Shown: positions 46,411 through 57,980 of the stretch, piece by piece
How the letters are laid out: each line of letters begins with the position of its first letter
Position numbering within the stretch: the stretch's first letter is position 1
Assembly (NCBI RefSeq): GCF_029227915.1
Contig: NC_079880.1
Span: forward strand, 22,196,501 to 22,260,500
Length of the DNA: 64,000 bases
Source: Hydractinia symbiolongicarpus
Taxonomy: Eukaryota; Cnidaria; Hydrozoa; Anthoathecata; Hydractiniidae
Direction: 5' to 3'
Translations under genes and position numbers: made by a program
Notes under the pieces: generated by a model
Seen by the model: only the letters and a program-made list of their open reading frames with translations
The model's database searches: none
Told to the model about the DNA's origin: nothing

Positions 46411-47580
46411 GCGAAACGCCGGATCTCCCGGATAGTTCCATATACTTCCATATAGAAATATTAATATTTTTACATTGTTTTCTTTGATTAAATTTAAAGT
46501 CAAAGTTCGACATGACAAGCATTTTGTGGACAAAATATCTTTCTTTCTAGGTGGTACTTTAAAACTGTTTGGGTAACCAATTTGTATTTTTTTCAAGGAA
46601 AAGTTTTTAAATTGCTTTGTGAAGTGATCCTCCGAAGGAAAAATTTGTTTTTCACAGAGCAAAATCACTGAAAAATTTTACCTGCCTTCAAAAATATTAA
46701 GATGGTACATCTGAAGTATAAAAATTTAAGATTAAGATATCAACCCCTTATTAAGAAATTTCAATTATTTTTTTAGCAAATACAATCTACGACAGAAGCT
46801 TAAAATGTGACAACAGTAAGCGGGAATATTCCAAAGAAAGCCTCAAGTTTAAGGTGCACTCTATAACTAAAGACACAGGTATATACCGCATTATTACCAA
46901 GTTTAGTAAACAGATTAAGGTTTTAACGTTTGTTTGAAACAAGTAATCAGCTAGCTACTCATACCATAACATTCGAGGCTAGCTAAAACCTAGTTCATTT
47001 AACACCAAGAATAACAAACAAACCATTAGATCGGCCCAATGTTTGGCAGTTACATGCCATTTCCCATATTATCATCAAATGCTAATAACAATCTTTATAA
47101 CGAGTTAATTTTGCAAATATTGCAAGCAAACACCATATCTGCACAACTCCGCTCAAAACTTAGAAATTTGCTCATAACTAATCTCGTTTTCATGTTACAG
47201 TTGACGTCTGATATTTGAAAAATCCGTTATCTCGAACTTTCGCTTTCTCGAGTTTTTTTTCGACCCCAGTCTTTTGCAGGTAAAATTACGTTCTATAACC
47301 GATTTGTTGAAAAGAATATTAGACATTTTAAAGAAAAACGACACAAAAAAATCTAATTAAAATGGAACAGTAAACAACAACAAAAAATAAACACACACAA
47401 AAAAGTGAAATATTAATTAATTTTACCCTTGTTCGGTGTATATTTTGACCTCGGGTAATCCTTCTTAGTATGGGTAGACAAAACAGTTTAAATTGTATTA
47501 GTGAAAAAAATTGTTTTCACATATAAATACTTTTTAGAAGTTAATTTGCTTGGCCTTTTTTCCGCAGAAAATGTATACTA
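46411..47580. other. Intergenic sequence with Tigger-like end fragment
   Basis: No gene. Around 47196-47290 CAGTTGACGTCTG and TTATCTCGAACTTTCGCTTTCTCGAG resemble pogo/Tigger-type termini, but no partner end is found. Confidence 0.35.
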
Positions 47581-47984
47581 CTAGTCGGGGGCCCGTTGAT
47601 AAATCCACAGTTTCGCCCGCCCTTTATTTATTGCACTTCGTGTACACCCATACTGTGGTTACCGCCGTTATGCGTGACAGAGAGACTATACGGGTGTTAT
47701 AGAATTGGTGGAAAAAAATACAAACTAACGATGGCTTAATAATTCAAATAAATTCAGGACGGATATAGCGAAAACAACATATTTTTAGAACACTATATTT
47801 AACAAGTGGGAATTCAAAACTGCAATCTTATGACTTCACGTCGAATGCTCTGTGAGCACAACTGTCTCCACATTACTTGTATTTGAGGCAGATCAATTTG
47901 TGTTCATTTTCAATGTCCGCGCATCTGTCTAGTGAAATTGCATTTAAGTAGACGTAGCTTCAAATAATTTCCCATGGTACTTTG

Positions 47985-49330
47985 TGTTCTCTTCTGCTTT
48001 CTTTTCTTATGCGCATACTACTCGGTCCTGAAAAAGGTAAGAGTATCAAGTCGCGTTTAGAATGTTTCCAAAGCTGAAACTTGTTGAATACGACTTTCAT
48101 TGCTCACGTTTTAGACAAAAGTTGAACTTTATTACGTTAATGAAAGCAAACTTGGCAAAACATGCAAAATTACCCATAGCCTTACATTATACTTTAACGG
48201 ACATGAATATGACAATTTTCCCACAGGTGCTCTAAAATGTTTCTGATACGGACATTATCTTGAAAATCACGTAGAAATTTTACACAAAGTTGTTTGAGGC
48301 ACCCAAAATCATTGAATCTTCCAAGAATGCTTATTTTTACGCAATTTGTGTGTTTTATTATTACACAAGCAAAATATGACAATTTGATGCAAAAGGCAGA
48401 ATAATACAATCTTTTTTATTCCACTACTGCTAATAATTGATTTTTTAAAATTTCGGGCGCAATATCACACAAAAAAATTTGTAACTCGCATAAACATCAA
48501 ATTTTCAAACTTCTTTGATATTTACAATTCGGCGTTTAATTATTACGCAGAAGACCGTATTTTACGCATTTCGGTGTTTAATTATTACGCAGCCATGATA
48601 AAATGTATCATACGCAACTTAGCATCTAATTCAATGCATAAACGGGATAATACGGAAAAATACAATATTTTGGCTTAATTCTGGATAAAAATTTTATAAT
48701 CAAATTTTAAAGCCCAATATCACAGAAATTATTAACCAACGCATAAGCATCAATTTTATTAAGTATTCTTACATTAAGAAAAATTTACTTACTTACATGA
48801 AATCAGAAAATGTCTTAAACTGCTCCCTAAATTCAAAATTTATGTAATATTATAAAAAATGCTTCCGCATGTTTTCTTTACTCTGATTTTACTTACTTAC
48901 TTACGTAAAATATAAAAACAGTCCTGAAGTGCTCCCTAAATTCAAATTTAGGTAATATTATGAAAAATGCTTCCTTATGTTATATCCTTCCACCTTATAC
49001 TTACTTTACTTACGTGAAAGAGAAAAAAGTCCTGAAATGCTCCCTAAGTTCCAATTCATGAAATGGTATAAAAGCACCTTTTTGTGTTCCCTTTTCTCAC
49101 TAGCAGGCTGGCTACTCGGTCCCGAAAAAGCTGAAAGTATCAAGTCAACTTTAAAATGCTCCCCAAATTAAAATTTGTTGAATACGCCTCTCATTGCCCA
49201 CTTATTAGGCTGCGTTTTAGTACGTGGATGCAATGAAATATGGCAGATTATGCAAGAGCCTTACATTGTGTCACCCGCACATTGAAATATGAAAATTTTA
49301 TTTTTTTGCTCACGAGTGCTCTGAAATGTT
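47985..49330 (-). repeat. Dispersed GTAAGTAAGT-family repeat, inverse orientation
   Basis: The hallmarks appear as reverse complement: CATACTACTCGGTCCTGAAAAAG, TGTGTTTAATTATTACGCAG, CGGGATAATACGG, TACTTACTTACGTAAAATA and GTGCTCCCTAAATTCAAAT. Two to three roughly 110-base subunits are visible at 48780-49040. Confidence 0.7.
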
Positions 49331-49398
49331 GTTTTAAGGACCAAACCTAGAAAGTTTGGTTAATGTCCCCAGAATGTTAATTTTTTCTAAAAAACGAA

Positions 49399-49517
49399 CC
49401 ATTAAGAACCATAAGGTAACTATAAGAACCATTAAAACCTGATCTATTCTTATCTTTCGAATGTTTTTTTTCGTATTAATCGTTAGCGCACAAAAAAATC
49501 AACATGAATTCCCCAGT
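49399..49517 (+). repeat. 115-base repeat, copy at 57374-57482
   Basis: GAACCATAAGGTAACTATAA, TTAAAACCTGATCT, TTAATCGTTAGCGCA and ATCAACATGAATTCC occur in the same order in both places. Uncoded; element type unknown. Confidence 0.6.
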
Positions 49518-49674
49518 TGCTACTAACAGAATTTAGCCTTGATCTTAAATTTGTGAATGGTATTTCTCATAAAGCTTTCCCATATTGTGTCAGCCTTCTT
49601 ACTTATGGTTTTTCTCATAAAGCTCTCATAATTTACGTGAGAATATTGGGTTTCTGGCGTATTATTATATAAGA

Positions 49675-52049
49675 CTAGTCGATAAAGCCCGTGGAAAAAT
49701 CTACTTAGGCAAAAGGCCATTAAACAATAAGTTTCTTTAGATGTTTTGCTGACGTAAGCAATGCATATACAAAAAAATGTTCTTAAAATCTTACACAAAA
49801 TGTCAAATGTCAAATCTTACACAAAATAAAAAAAGAACAGCTTGCAAGGTGCAATATCTAGTTGATAAAAAGTTACAACAACGACATTCACAACATCGAC
49901 ACTCACAACACCAATACTCACAAACCGACAGTAAGAACACCAACAGTCACAACACGGATAATAACAATATCAGAAATAACGCATCTCAAACATGTACATC
50001 TTATAAGTGATTATGTTGAAAACCCTCGGTATTTTATTCTGAAATGTCAAAAAGTTGGCCTGCAAGAGTTAGCACAAATCAACAAAAATAAGTTCTTTAC
50101 ACATTTTAAATATTGTCTTTCCCTTAAAAGCTTATACAACAATATGAAAAAGCCATAGTTTAGAAAACAATAAAAGTAAATCTACAAAAATCAGTCATTT
50201 CAGTTGCATACCATTCTCTCCCACAAAAATTTACACAAAAATGTAGAAATCAACCAGTTAAGAACACAAAAAATTTTCTTTTTTAGTATGATGATCCGTA
50301 CTGCCCTTTACCAACAATTCCGAACCTAAATGTCAAAAAATCAATAAAGCAAAGAATAAACTTGAATTAAAAAAAATCATTATTTTGGAAACATTGTATA
50401 CGGTTCGTAAACAAAAGTTTACACAAAATGTAAAACAGATTGGTTTTTGAGAAACACATCTAAATCAACAAAAATAATTTCATTCAGCATGTCGTATATT
50501 GCCATTACCCATCAATCTTCCACAAAAAGGTTATGAAACACATCAAAATTTAGAAAAATCAGTCATTTCAGTGCATACAGTCATCGCCCATTAGATTAAA
50601 AAATCAGAACCAAAGCAATAGTAAATAACTTAACACACACACTTTAAATTCTATAAAATTCGTTCCACTTGTCATACTGCATGTGGTCCCCCTTGTACAG
50701 TGCACAGGTAATGTGAAAAAAAATTATAGATGAATTCCAGCGTGACGTCATTTGTTTACTTTTAAGCGGTACGCTCCTTGGCTCTGGCTTTTGCGTGGCA
50801 GGAAAAAAGGTGCTAGGATTTGGTAAAGAAAGGTCTTTTACTGTGGATTTCTTCTAACGGGGACATCGTTGGGGTTATAAACTATTATCAAGTGTAGGTT
50901 GCTGCCTTCTGATTTATTTGAATTCATTAAATGTCATAAGAATGTCTTCGTTTGAAGAAATGAACTGATAATTACTTTGCTTCACCTAGCACCCCAATCT
51001 TTTTCCCTGCCATGCAAATGCCAAAGCCGAAAGAGCTTACCACTGAAAATGTAAACAACAGAATTCATCTTTACTCTATGGGCATAAAAATACATCCTAC
51101 TATCCTGCAAAAGTTCAAGTCTTTGAAAGATTTTGTAGGTAGCTAGCTAGCTTGTTACATCATAATTCGTGCTCATAAAAGAAGAGAAATTTGGAAACTA
51201 TAGTCGTTAGCTATAGATAATTAAAGAAGAGAAATAACAACAGAAGTCATAGGTTAGAGCTAGCCGTGGGATGGGGAGCTGGACTTGGAGGCTAACATTA
51301 GCTAGCTAACAGTAGCGAAGACACCCTGTTCAATATGCTTAAACTGGGAACACTTAGCTAAAACTAAAGCTACCTATTTATGCTTAGTAAAACACATATA
51401 AAGAGAAGCAATAGTAATGTAAAATTAATAACGTTACAGTTCAACAAACCAAAGTTTTCCGTTTTTTAGTCAGCCAACAGCTTTATGCAGCATTTTGTAC
51501 TTTAGGACAATAAATTAGTTAAGCGCCAGGGCACAAGAATTAATGCAAAAAAACGTAAACAAATATAGCTACATACGCGGTAAAATATAAAACTGTGGCT
51601 TTTCCTGGAAAATGCGAGTCTACTTGCTCCAGCGACATAAAAACCAAACGTCTAAAAATATCAAAGTTCTTACTATTTGTGATTTCAAATCCACTTCAAA
51701 CTCTAGCCTTTGTTTTCTACTTCTCACTTCACTTTTCTACTTCTTCACTTGGACTTTTTCTTTCTTAATATGCTTTTTTGAACCATTTATTTTACTTTTT
51801 TTAAGATCGTTCTTTTGTGGGTTTTTTTAGTAGCAAGAGGACACCATTTTTTGAAAGTTAGACGTTAAATTTATTTCAGCAAATCAAATTAAGTCGTTTT
51901 ATTCACGTGATGTAACCAAAGTAAACCCGCTAGCAAAATGGACATAATTTTTTCGGCGACTTCAAAGAGAATTTCGGCAACATCAAAGGAAAATGACGAT
52001 ATCAACTTTGCTGTCACAGACACACGGAACGGGCGTATTATTATATAGA
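49675..52049 (-). mobile_element. Non-autonomous Helitron-like element 1
   Basis: The minus-strand 5' end is TCTATATAATAATACGCCCG at 52049, preceded by A. The 3' end is CTAG at 49678-49675, followed by T, with the GATTTTTCCACGGGC half-hairpin about 12 bases upstream. These are Helitron hallmarks (TC start, CTRR end, A^T target, no duplication). The 2.4 kb interior has no Rep/helicase ORF, a short CACAACACCAA-type simple repeat (49880-49980) and AGCT-rich patches. It abuts element 2. Confidence 0.6.
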
Positions 52050-52439
52050 TCGTTTTTTCACAACGACGTATTCAAATATTAACGCTTTGGTGTTCAATTA
52101 CAAATCAAAAAACGTGAAACTATACATTTATTTTCAAAAGAACTCATGCACTTCTCCAAATACTCGCCTAAGTCACCTCCTTTCAAATCCTTTCAAACTT
52201 CCTCCCTTCACCCAAACTGCGCTTAAAAACATTTCCGCAACATATACTGGAAAAGGAGGAGGAATCAAGTATATAGAATAAAAATCGTGAGTTTATATGG
52301 CTATTACTATTAATTCAAAATCATTATTCCTAAAGAAAGAGGCGCTACAATTGATATTTCTCACACATCATATTTTCCACCTATCTTAGGGAAAAATCCA
52401 ATCAGTCCTAATACTTTGCTAGACCTAGAACATAAAAAA

Positions 52440-52575
52440 GAATTTAACAGCATGTAGAAATTTTACACAAAGTTGTTTGAGGGACCCAAAATCATTGAAT
52501 CTCCCAAGAATGCTAATTTTTATGCAATTCGTGGGTTTTATTATTACGCAAGCAAAATATGACATTATTGAAGAT
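52440..52575 (+). repeat. Fragment of GTAAGTAAGT-family repeat flanking the Penelope-like element
   Basis: GTAGAAATTTTACACAAAGTTGTTTGAGGGACCC and TTATTACGCAAGCAAAATATGA match 48268-48380. The sequence resumes at about 53925 on the other side, so the Penelope-like element was inserted in a copy of this repeat. Confidence 0.55.
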
Positions 52576-52651
52576 ATTTTTTCGGTTTGTATGTTCAGTA
52601 TTTATATTACTGTGGAAAGTTTATCATTTCTTGAATATGATAGTTTAGTAA

Positions 52652-52687
52652 GCGACGTTTCGGGACATCCTTCTCCCATCATCGGGC
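52652..52687 (-). ncRNA. Hammerhead-ribozyme-like motif, left PLE arm
   Basis: The minus strand reads GCCCGATGATGGGAGAAGG then ATGTCCCGAAACGTCGC: a C(C)GATGA core, a stem II of four pairs (GGGA/TCCC), then GAAAC and GTC. Hammerhead motifs are known in PLE terminal repeats. The core has CCGATGA where CTGATGA is the consensus, so activity is doubtful. Confidence 0.5.
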
Positions 52688-52859
52688 AAAGTAAAATGAT
52701 GTTGTGCATGTATTTATATAATTGCAGAGGATCGAAATTCATAAAAATTAACCAATCAGAAACGAGCTAATAATTATAGTTAATTACGGTAATTAACTTT
52801 TCGGACCTAGATGTAGGTAACTACTTCTTCTGTAGGGCTGGTAACCAAATCTGAGGAAG

Positions 52860-53599
52860 TTGATACGAGTTGCTGTTTATGTGTTTGTTACGTTCTGCAC
52901 TGTTGATGGTTTCTTTAATCTTCCTGGCCGTTGTTCTGGATTCTCTGTCAATGATTTTCTTCTCATCCCAATTAAACTGATGACATCTGCTCCAGCTATG
53001 GTCCGCAATTTAGTTTTTCTTCACATCTCCGTTTCTCACTGCGCGCATATGTTCTTGTACTCGTTGCTTAAACCTTCTTTTTGTTTCGCCTATATACACT
53101 GCATCACAATCTTTACACGGGAAACAACATTGCTTTGTTCTTCCAGGTTTATTTTGTCTTTTGGTTTAGACAAAGTGCTTCTTAGGGTGTCTTTAGAGTT
53201 AGGAATGCATTTCATCTTGTGTTGCCTTAAAACTCGACGAAGGATCTCGCTGGTACCTGGTACGAAGGGTAGGAATGCTGATGCGATAAATTCCTCTAAT
53301 GTTTCCTTGTTGTCTCCGTTGTATCTTCTCTTCATTTTATTTTCTACTTGCGTGATGACTTTATGACTGTATCCATTTGCGATTAATGCATTTTTTACAC
53401 GTCGAATTTCTATTTTCCTCTCCTGTTTGTCACTGACTACGCTGTTGGCACGATTCAGTAATGAAGATATGACACTTTTTTCGCAAGATTTCTGATGGTT
53501 TGATTCGAAGTTAAGGTACTGGTCACTGTGTGTTGATTTACGATACACTGAAACTGAAACGGAATCATTCTTGCGTTTAACCAAAGTGTCCAGGTTCAT
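52860..53599 (-). pseudogene. Penelope-like RT C-terminus with GIY-YIG endonuclease, frameshifted
   Basis: The first frame (53599-53090) carries VSVYRKSTHSDQYLNFESNH, a PLE RT signature, then the linker RRVLRQHKMKC with TLRSTLSKPKDKINLEEQS. After a frameshift near 53120 the sequence continues CKDCDAVYIGETKRR and FKQRVQEHM, the GIY-YIG nuclease core, followed by WSRCHQFNWDEKKIIDRES. One TAA interrupts the GIY-YIG part (VKKN stop). It lacks the palm domain because the element is rearranged. Inactive. Confidence 0.8.
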
Positions 53600-53627
53600 G
53601 GAACTCTTCTAGATGAGTTCCATGAAC
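53594..53627. repeat. Palindrome at the PLE inversion point
   Basis: GTTCATGGAACTC (53594-53606), an eight-base spacer, then GAGTTCCATGAAC (53615-53627), an exact reverse complement. Confidence 0.85.
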
Positions 53628-53830
53628 ACATCAACGGCCTACATCGACAAAATTTATTGTTGAGCTTGAACGCGATGGAAGTATCGCTTTCAAGAAACTA
53701 TCAACAGTGTAGAACGTAACAAACACATAAACAGCATCTCGTATCAACTTCCTGAGATTTGGTTACCAGCCCTAATGAATTTCGATCCTCTGCAATTATA
53801 TAAATACATGCTCAACATCATGTTACTTTG

Positions 53831-53864
53831 CCCGATGATGGGAGAAGGATCTCCCGAAACGTCG
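53831..53864 (+). ncRNA. Hammerhead-ribozyme-like motif, right PLE arm
   Basis: GCCCGATGATGGGAGAAGG then ATCTCCCGAAACGTCG: stem II has six perfect pairs (GGGAGA/TCTCCC) with an AGGA loop, followed by GAAAC and GTC. The self-complementary ACGT next to the cleavage position fits the very short stem III of PLE-type hammerheads, which are thought to act as dimers. U4 of the core is C, which may weaken it. Confidence 0.55.
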
Positions 53865-53924
53865 CCTACTAAACTATTATGTTCAAGAAATGATAAATTT
53901 TCCACAGTAACAATTTTCTAACTT

Positions 53925-55450
53925 AAAAAATCACGCAGAAATTTTACACAATGCTGTTTGAGGGGCCCAACACTAAAAAAATTGGTTAATGTCCTCAGAA
54001 TGCTTATTTTTATGCAATTCGTATATTTTATTATTAAACAAGCAAAAACCATGCAAAAGCAGGATAATAAAATTTCTTTATTCCACTGCTGCTAACGATT
54101 GAATTTTTTAAATTTCGGGCGCAGTATCCCACATAAGAATTTATAGCACGCATACCCGTCAAAGTTTGAATTTTTTTGACATTTACAATTCTGTGTTTAA
54201 TTATCACGCAGAATACCACATTTCACGCAATTGGGTGTTGAATTATTACGCAGGCATGGTAAAACGTACCATATGCACCCAACATGTAATTCAATGCATA
54301 AACGGGATAATACGGAAAAATACAATATCTTTGCTTAATTCTGGACAAAAATTTTATTTTTAAATTTTAAAGCCCAACATCACAGAAAATTATTAAACAA
54401 CACAAAAGCATCAATTTTAATAAGTATTCTTACATCAAGAAAAATTTACATACTTACTTACATGAAATCAGAAAAAGTCTTAAAATCTTGTCCCTAAATT
54501 CGAAATTTACGTAATATTATAAAAAATGCTGCCGCATTTTATATTTACGCTCATTTTACGTACTTCCTTGCGTAAAATAGAAAAAAGTCTTGAAATGCTC
54601 CCCAAAATGAAATTTACGTAATATTATAAAAAAATGCTCCCGCATGTTATATTTACGCTCATTTTACGTACTTACTTGCGTAAAATAGAAAAAAGTCTTA
54701 AAATGCTCCCCAAAATGAAATTTACGTAATATTATAAAAAAAATGCTCCCGCATGTTATATTTACGCTCATTTTACGTACTTACTTGCGTAAAATAGAAA
54801 AAAGTCTTGAAATGCTTCCCAAAATGAAATTTACGTAATATTATAAAAAAAAATCCTCCCGCATGTTATCTTAGCCCTCATTTTACTTATTTACTTACGT
54901 AAAATAGAAGAAAGTCTTAAAATGCTCCCTAAATTGAAATTTACTTAATATTATAAAAAATTCTCCCGCATGTTTCTTTACTCTCATTTTCCTTACTTAC
55001 TTACCTAAAATAGAAAACTGTCTTGAAATTCTCCCTAAATTCCAATTCATGATATGTTATAAAAACATGCTGCTTGTGTTCTTTTTTGCTCTCTTGTCTT
55101 ACACGCATACTACTCGGTCCTGGAAAAGTACTAGGTAAAAATACTTCCTAAATTGTAAATTGTTGAATGCACCTCTAGTTGCCCACATTTTAGTCAAAAG
55201 TTGCACTTTGTTACGTTAATGAAACAAAATATGGCTGAACTTGCAAAGCTGCCTAAAAAGCCTTACATTTTCTCTCCCATGGACTGTGATATCAGATTTT
55301 TATTTTTTTTTTCACACAAATCGGCCTGATATGTTCTCGATTTGGATATTTTTTAACAAAATGGTGAATATAATTTTTTCTCTTAAAAAATCAGAAATTT
55401 TCCATAACGTTGTTAGAGAGACCCAAAAGTATTTTCTTTTTGAAAAATAT
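53925..55450 (-). repeat. GTAAGTAAGT-family repeat with 109-base tandem subarray
   Basis: Inverse-orientation copy of the dispersed repeat. From about 54440 to 55030 the subunit with TTTTACGTACTTACTTGCG and AAAATAGAAAAAAGTCTT is tandemly repeated; the anchor word lies at 54558, 54666, 54775 and 54885, giving a period of 108-110 bases and five to six units. Confidence 0.75.
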
Positions 55451-56742
55451 CTCGCGAAATTTTTTCCCGGTCTTTTTCCGATTTACCGACTCAGGTTTTT
55501 ATTACCAAATGTGAGTCGGTCGGAGGACGCGAACACAACATATTTTTGATGACGGCCTAACATAAAGACCAGTATTCAGCCGAATACCACCAACCCAACA
55601 TGCTTAGGAAAGCCAAGTCATAATGTTATTTACATATGTTTAAAAAAAAGATATCCAATAACAAAGAATAAAGTATATATATATGTCAACAACATTGGTT
55701 AAAGCTCCAACTAGCTAACTAGTAGTAACCAATGCTAGTGTGCTAACTATATATAAAATCAAACCAATCAACTTTAGCTCGCTAAACACTAGTAAAAAAA
55801 CTTAAACCAGCAACTTTAATAAGCCCAATGGGTATAAAATAAATGCCAATTCCTACTTCTTTTATTAAAGTTCATAATTTGCCCATTTGACAAGTTAATT
55901 TGAGAAATAATAAAGGTAAACAAACTAAACTAACCTCGTTTTCATGTTAGTATATCTATTCCGGCTGTGTATTTTGCGGAATGGAAATGATATTGAAATA
56001 GGTCTATTCCAACTGAAAATATTTTCTTAAAGGGACTGCGGAACAGCTGTTGATTTTTGACTTTAGTGACTTACACGAAAGTCGAGCTAATGGCGGCGAA
56101 GAACAAAAATGGCTATTTTTCCGGCATGTATGTAATTTACAAAGTCGAACATATAGATATATCTAGAATTTTTATCTTCTCCAGCCTTGGTCATGTTTTC
56201 ATCAAGGTTAAGTATTGCTGAAATATTTCTTTGTAATATACTTTTAGAAACAAAATTTGAACCAGCGAGCAAAGTGCGCTGGTCTGTTCATTGCACAAAA
56301 CGCGTTTGCCGAATTTTTAATATATGCGCGGGATATGTGAATGTGAGCATTTTAACCGGTTCGTAGCCCCTTTAAGGTCGTGCGAGTGTCCTAACGTACC
56401 ATATGCAAGTTAACATGTAATTTAATGCAAATATGCAAAAAAATATAACCCATCATCTTCTTTTTTATACTTAATTAAAAAATCAGTTTTTGTGGATGAT
56501 AAAAAATTAATTTTTTTTGTGAATTTAGCTTTAAGGTAGATGTATGTAACAGCTAACATAATGATAATATAACAAAAGTAACTTCACTGCACCATGATTT
56601 TCCCTGTCCCTGCACTGATCAGGCTAACTGCTTTCGTCAGCTGGTTAGCTAGTTAGCTAGCTAGCTACACTTGGATAATTTTGAAATATAGTGGTAGTAA
56701 GTATTGTTCACAATACCTTTTAAAGATGACAATAAAAATTAG
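55451..56742. other. Intergenic sequence
   Basis: No gene supported. There is a TATATATATA tract at 55671-55683 and AGCTAGCTAG/GCTAGTTAGCTAGC tracts at about 55716 and 56645. A short minus frame at 56087-56272 is not recognised. Confidence 0.4.
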
Positions 56743-56988
56743 CTATATGGAGTCAATAATAAAATTTCCTGTTGTGCTACCATTATGAATAATTGTGCGC
56801 TGTTTGAAGGGCGGTAATAACTTTCTATCGCATTTCCTTAGAACAGTCCCAATCTCGTTCAGAAGGTTTTTATTTGTTTGTGGTTTTTCATTCTTTTTAG
56901 AAAAACTCAGACATGTCCCGGATATGACTGAACATAAAAAGTATAAGAAAGACATAATAAGGGTCAAAGGAAGTGATATCTTTAGCAT
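56743..56988 (-). CDS. Possible small secreted protein, 81 aa
   Basis: The ATG-initiated frame starts MLKISLPLTLIMSFLYFLC, a plausible signal peptide with small residues (VISG) at the likely cleavage site. The mature part is basic, with KKNEK, RKC and DRKL and two cysteines. It ends with TAG after IIDSI. It could be a small secreted protein, a first exon, or chance; no homologue is recognised. Confidence 0.35.
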   Translation of the reverse strand: MLKISLPLTLIMSFLYFLCSVISGTCLSFSKKNEKPQTNKNLLNEIGTVLRKCDRKLLPPFKQRTIIHNGSTTGNFIIDSI

Positions 56989-57959
56989 ATATCTACCGCT
57001 TTAAAATCAAGACAAATCGACTGGATTCTCAAACACTTTACTACAATTCTTTTGCTTATTTCTCTTTGAGAGTAAAAAGGGAAAGGATATATTCATACAT
57101 GGTTATGTCGTTGTCATTTCTAAAAGACCAGTTAAGAGCATATTTAGGCCTATGACTCTAAGAGCGTTTAGTTACATAAAAACAGCTTCACAAAAACAAC
57201 CAAGCTTGATTTTGGCCGGAATTTAAGAACATATCCATCGATTGTAAGAACAAAATAAGGTTGTGTTCCTAGAGAGAATAAACTGAACACGTGGTAACGT
57301 AAAAAAACACTGGGTATGAACTGTAGAATATTCTTTTGGCGGCATGTACAATTTCAATCACAATCACAATTTCAGAACCATGAGATAATTATAAGAACCG
57401 TTAAAACCTGATCTGTTCTTAATTTTCGATATATTTTTTTCTATTAATCGTTAGCGCATAAAAATATCAACATGAATTCCAACCTCGAATTCCAACCTCA
57501 AAGGGTAGTGTTCTCTTAAATTTGATCTTATATAAAAAGCGTAGAAAAGAAGAAACATTTTAACATAAAAATATGCACCTAGATGGTGCATGCGTGCCAA
57601 AGATTTGCAAGATATCCACTAAACCATACTTTGTTTGTAATTTTGTGTTCATGCAAGCAAAAGGATGTAGTCTTTTCCGAAAAGATTTTCTTGCGTTATT
57701 GCATTTGCCGTATTGTTGTCTTCCGAATTCACGTTGTTTACAACAAACACAACGCACTTTTGTTATTGTTTACATCGCAGAGAACGTTATTGTACGCAAA
57801 CTTACATTTCAATGGTCTCACTATCGGTATAATTTCAAACTCAAATCGTTCATGCAAAGCGACTTGGCGAACAAGTTTGATTTTCTATCACATTGAGATG
57901 CTGCTGGGTTTGAAAATGAAGCCTGTATATGAGCGCCATCTTACATGAACACCGCCATC
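56989..57959. other. Upstream region of the secreted repeat-protein gene
   Basis: It contains the second copy of the 115-base repeat (57374-57482). Overlapping plus frames at 57573-57948 have no domain and coexist in two frames, so they are probably chance ORFs or 5' UTR. The likely promoter of the gene starting at 57960-57981 lies here; no TATA box is assigned. Confidence 0.4.
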
Positions 57960-57980
57960 ATGCTTGGGCTACCTCCACAG

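Larger units (their letters stand above)
47581..49674 (-). mobile_element. Non-autonomous Helitron-like element 2
   Basis: On the minus strand it begins TCTTATATAATAATACGCC at 49674 and the nearest 3' terminus is CTAG at 47584-47581, followed by T, with a degenerate hairpin region (TGTGGATTTATCAACGGGC) upstream. The interior is largely the inverted GTAAGTAAGT repeat family (47985-49330). No Rep/helicase. The 3' end could instead close a short element of about 125 bases (47581-47706), so the full span is tentative. Confidence 0.5.
52600..53915 (-). mobile_element. Foldback Penelope-like retroelement (PLE)
   Basis: The left part is a minus-strand PLE 3' half (52600-53606). The right part (53615-53915) is plus-strand PLE sequence, so the element is inverted on itself. 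The turn-over point is a perfect 13-bp palindrome at 53594-53627. The right arm carries KFIVELERDGSIAF (RT region just upstream of the left-arm ORF) and then jumps to the 3' end, starting at NSVERNKHINS. Both arms end in a hammerhead-like motif and a shared tail with AATGATAAA(T/C)TTTCCACAGTAA. It is flanked by the GTAAGTAAGT-family repeat on both sides. Confidence 0.75.

Noticed and set aside
49862-50010. CRISPR-like or coding interpretation of the CACAACACCAA repeats
   Set aside because: The units are short, irregular simple sequence without spacers, in an animal-type genome.
52860-53366. 168-codon plus-strand ORF
   Set aside because: It is antisense to the Penelope-like RT/GIY-YIG sequence.
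57573-57948. Two overlapping plus-strand ORFs of 107 and 121 codons
   Set aside because: They overlap in different frames, match no domain, and lie where the 5' UTR or promoter of the downstream gene is expected.
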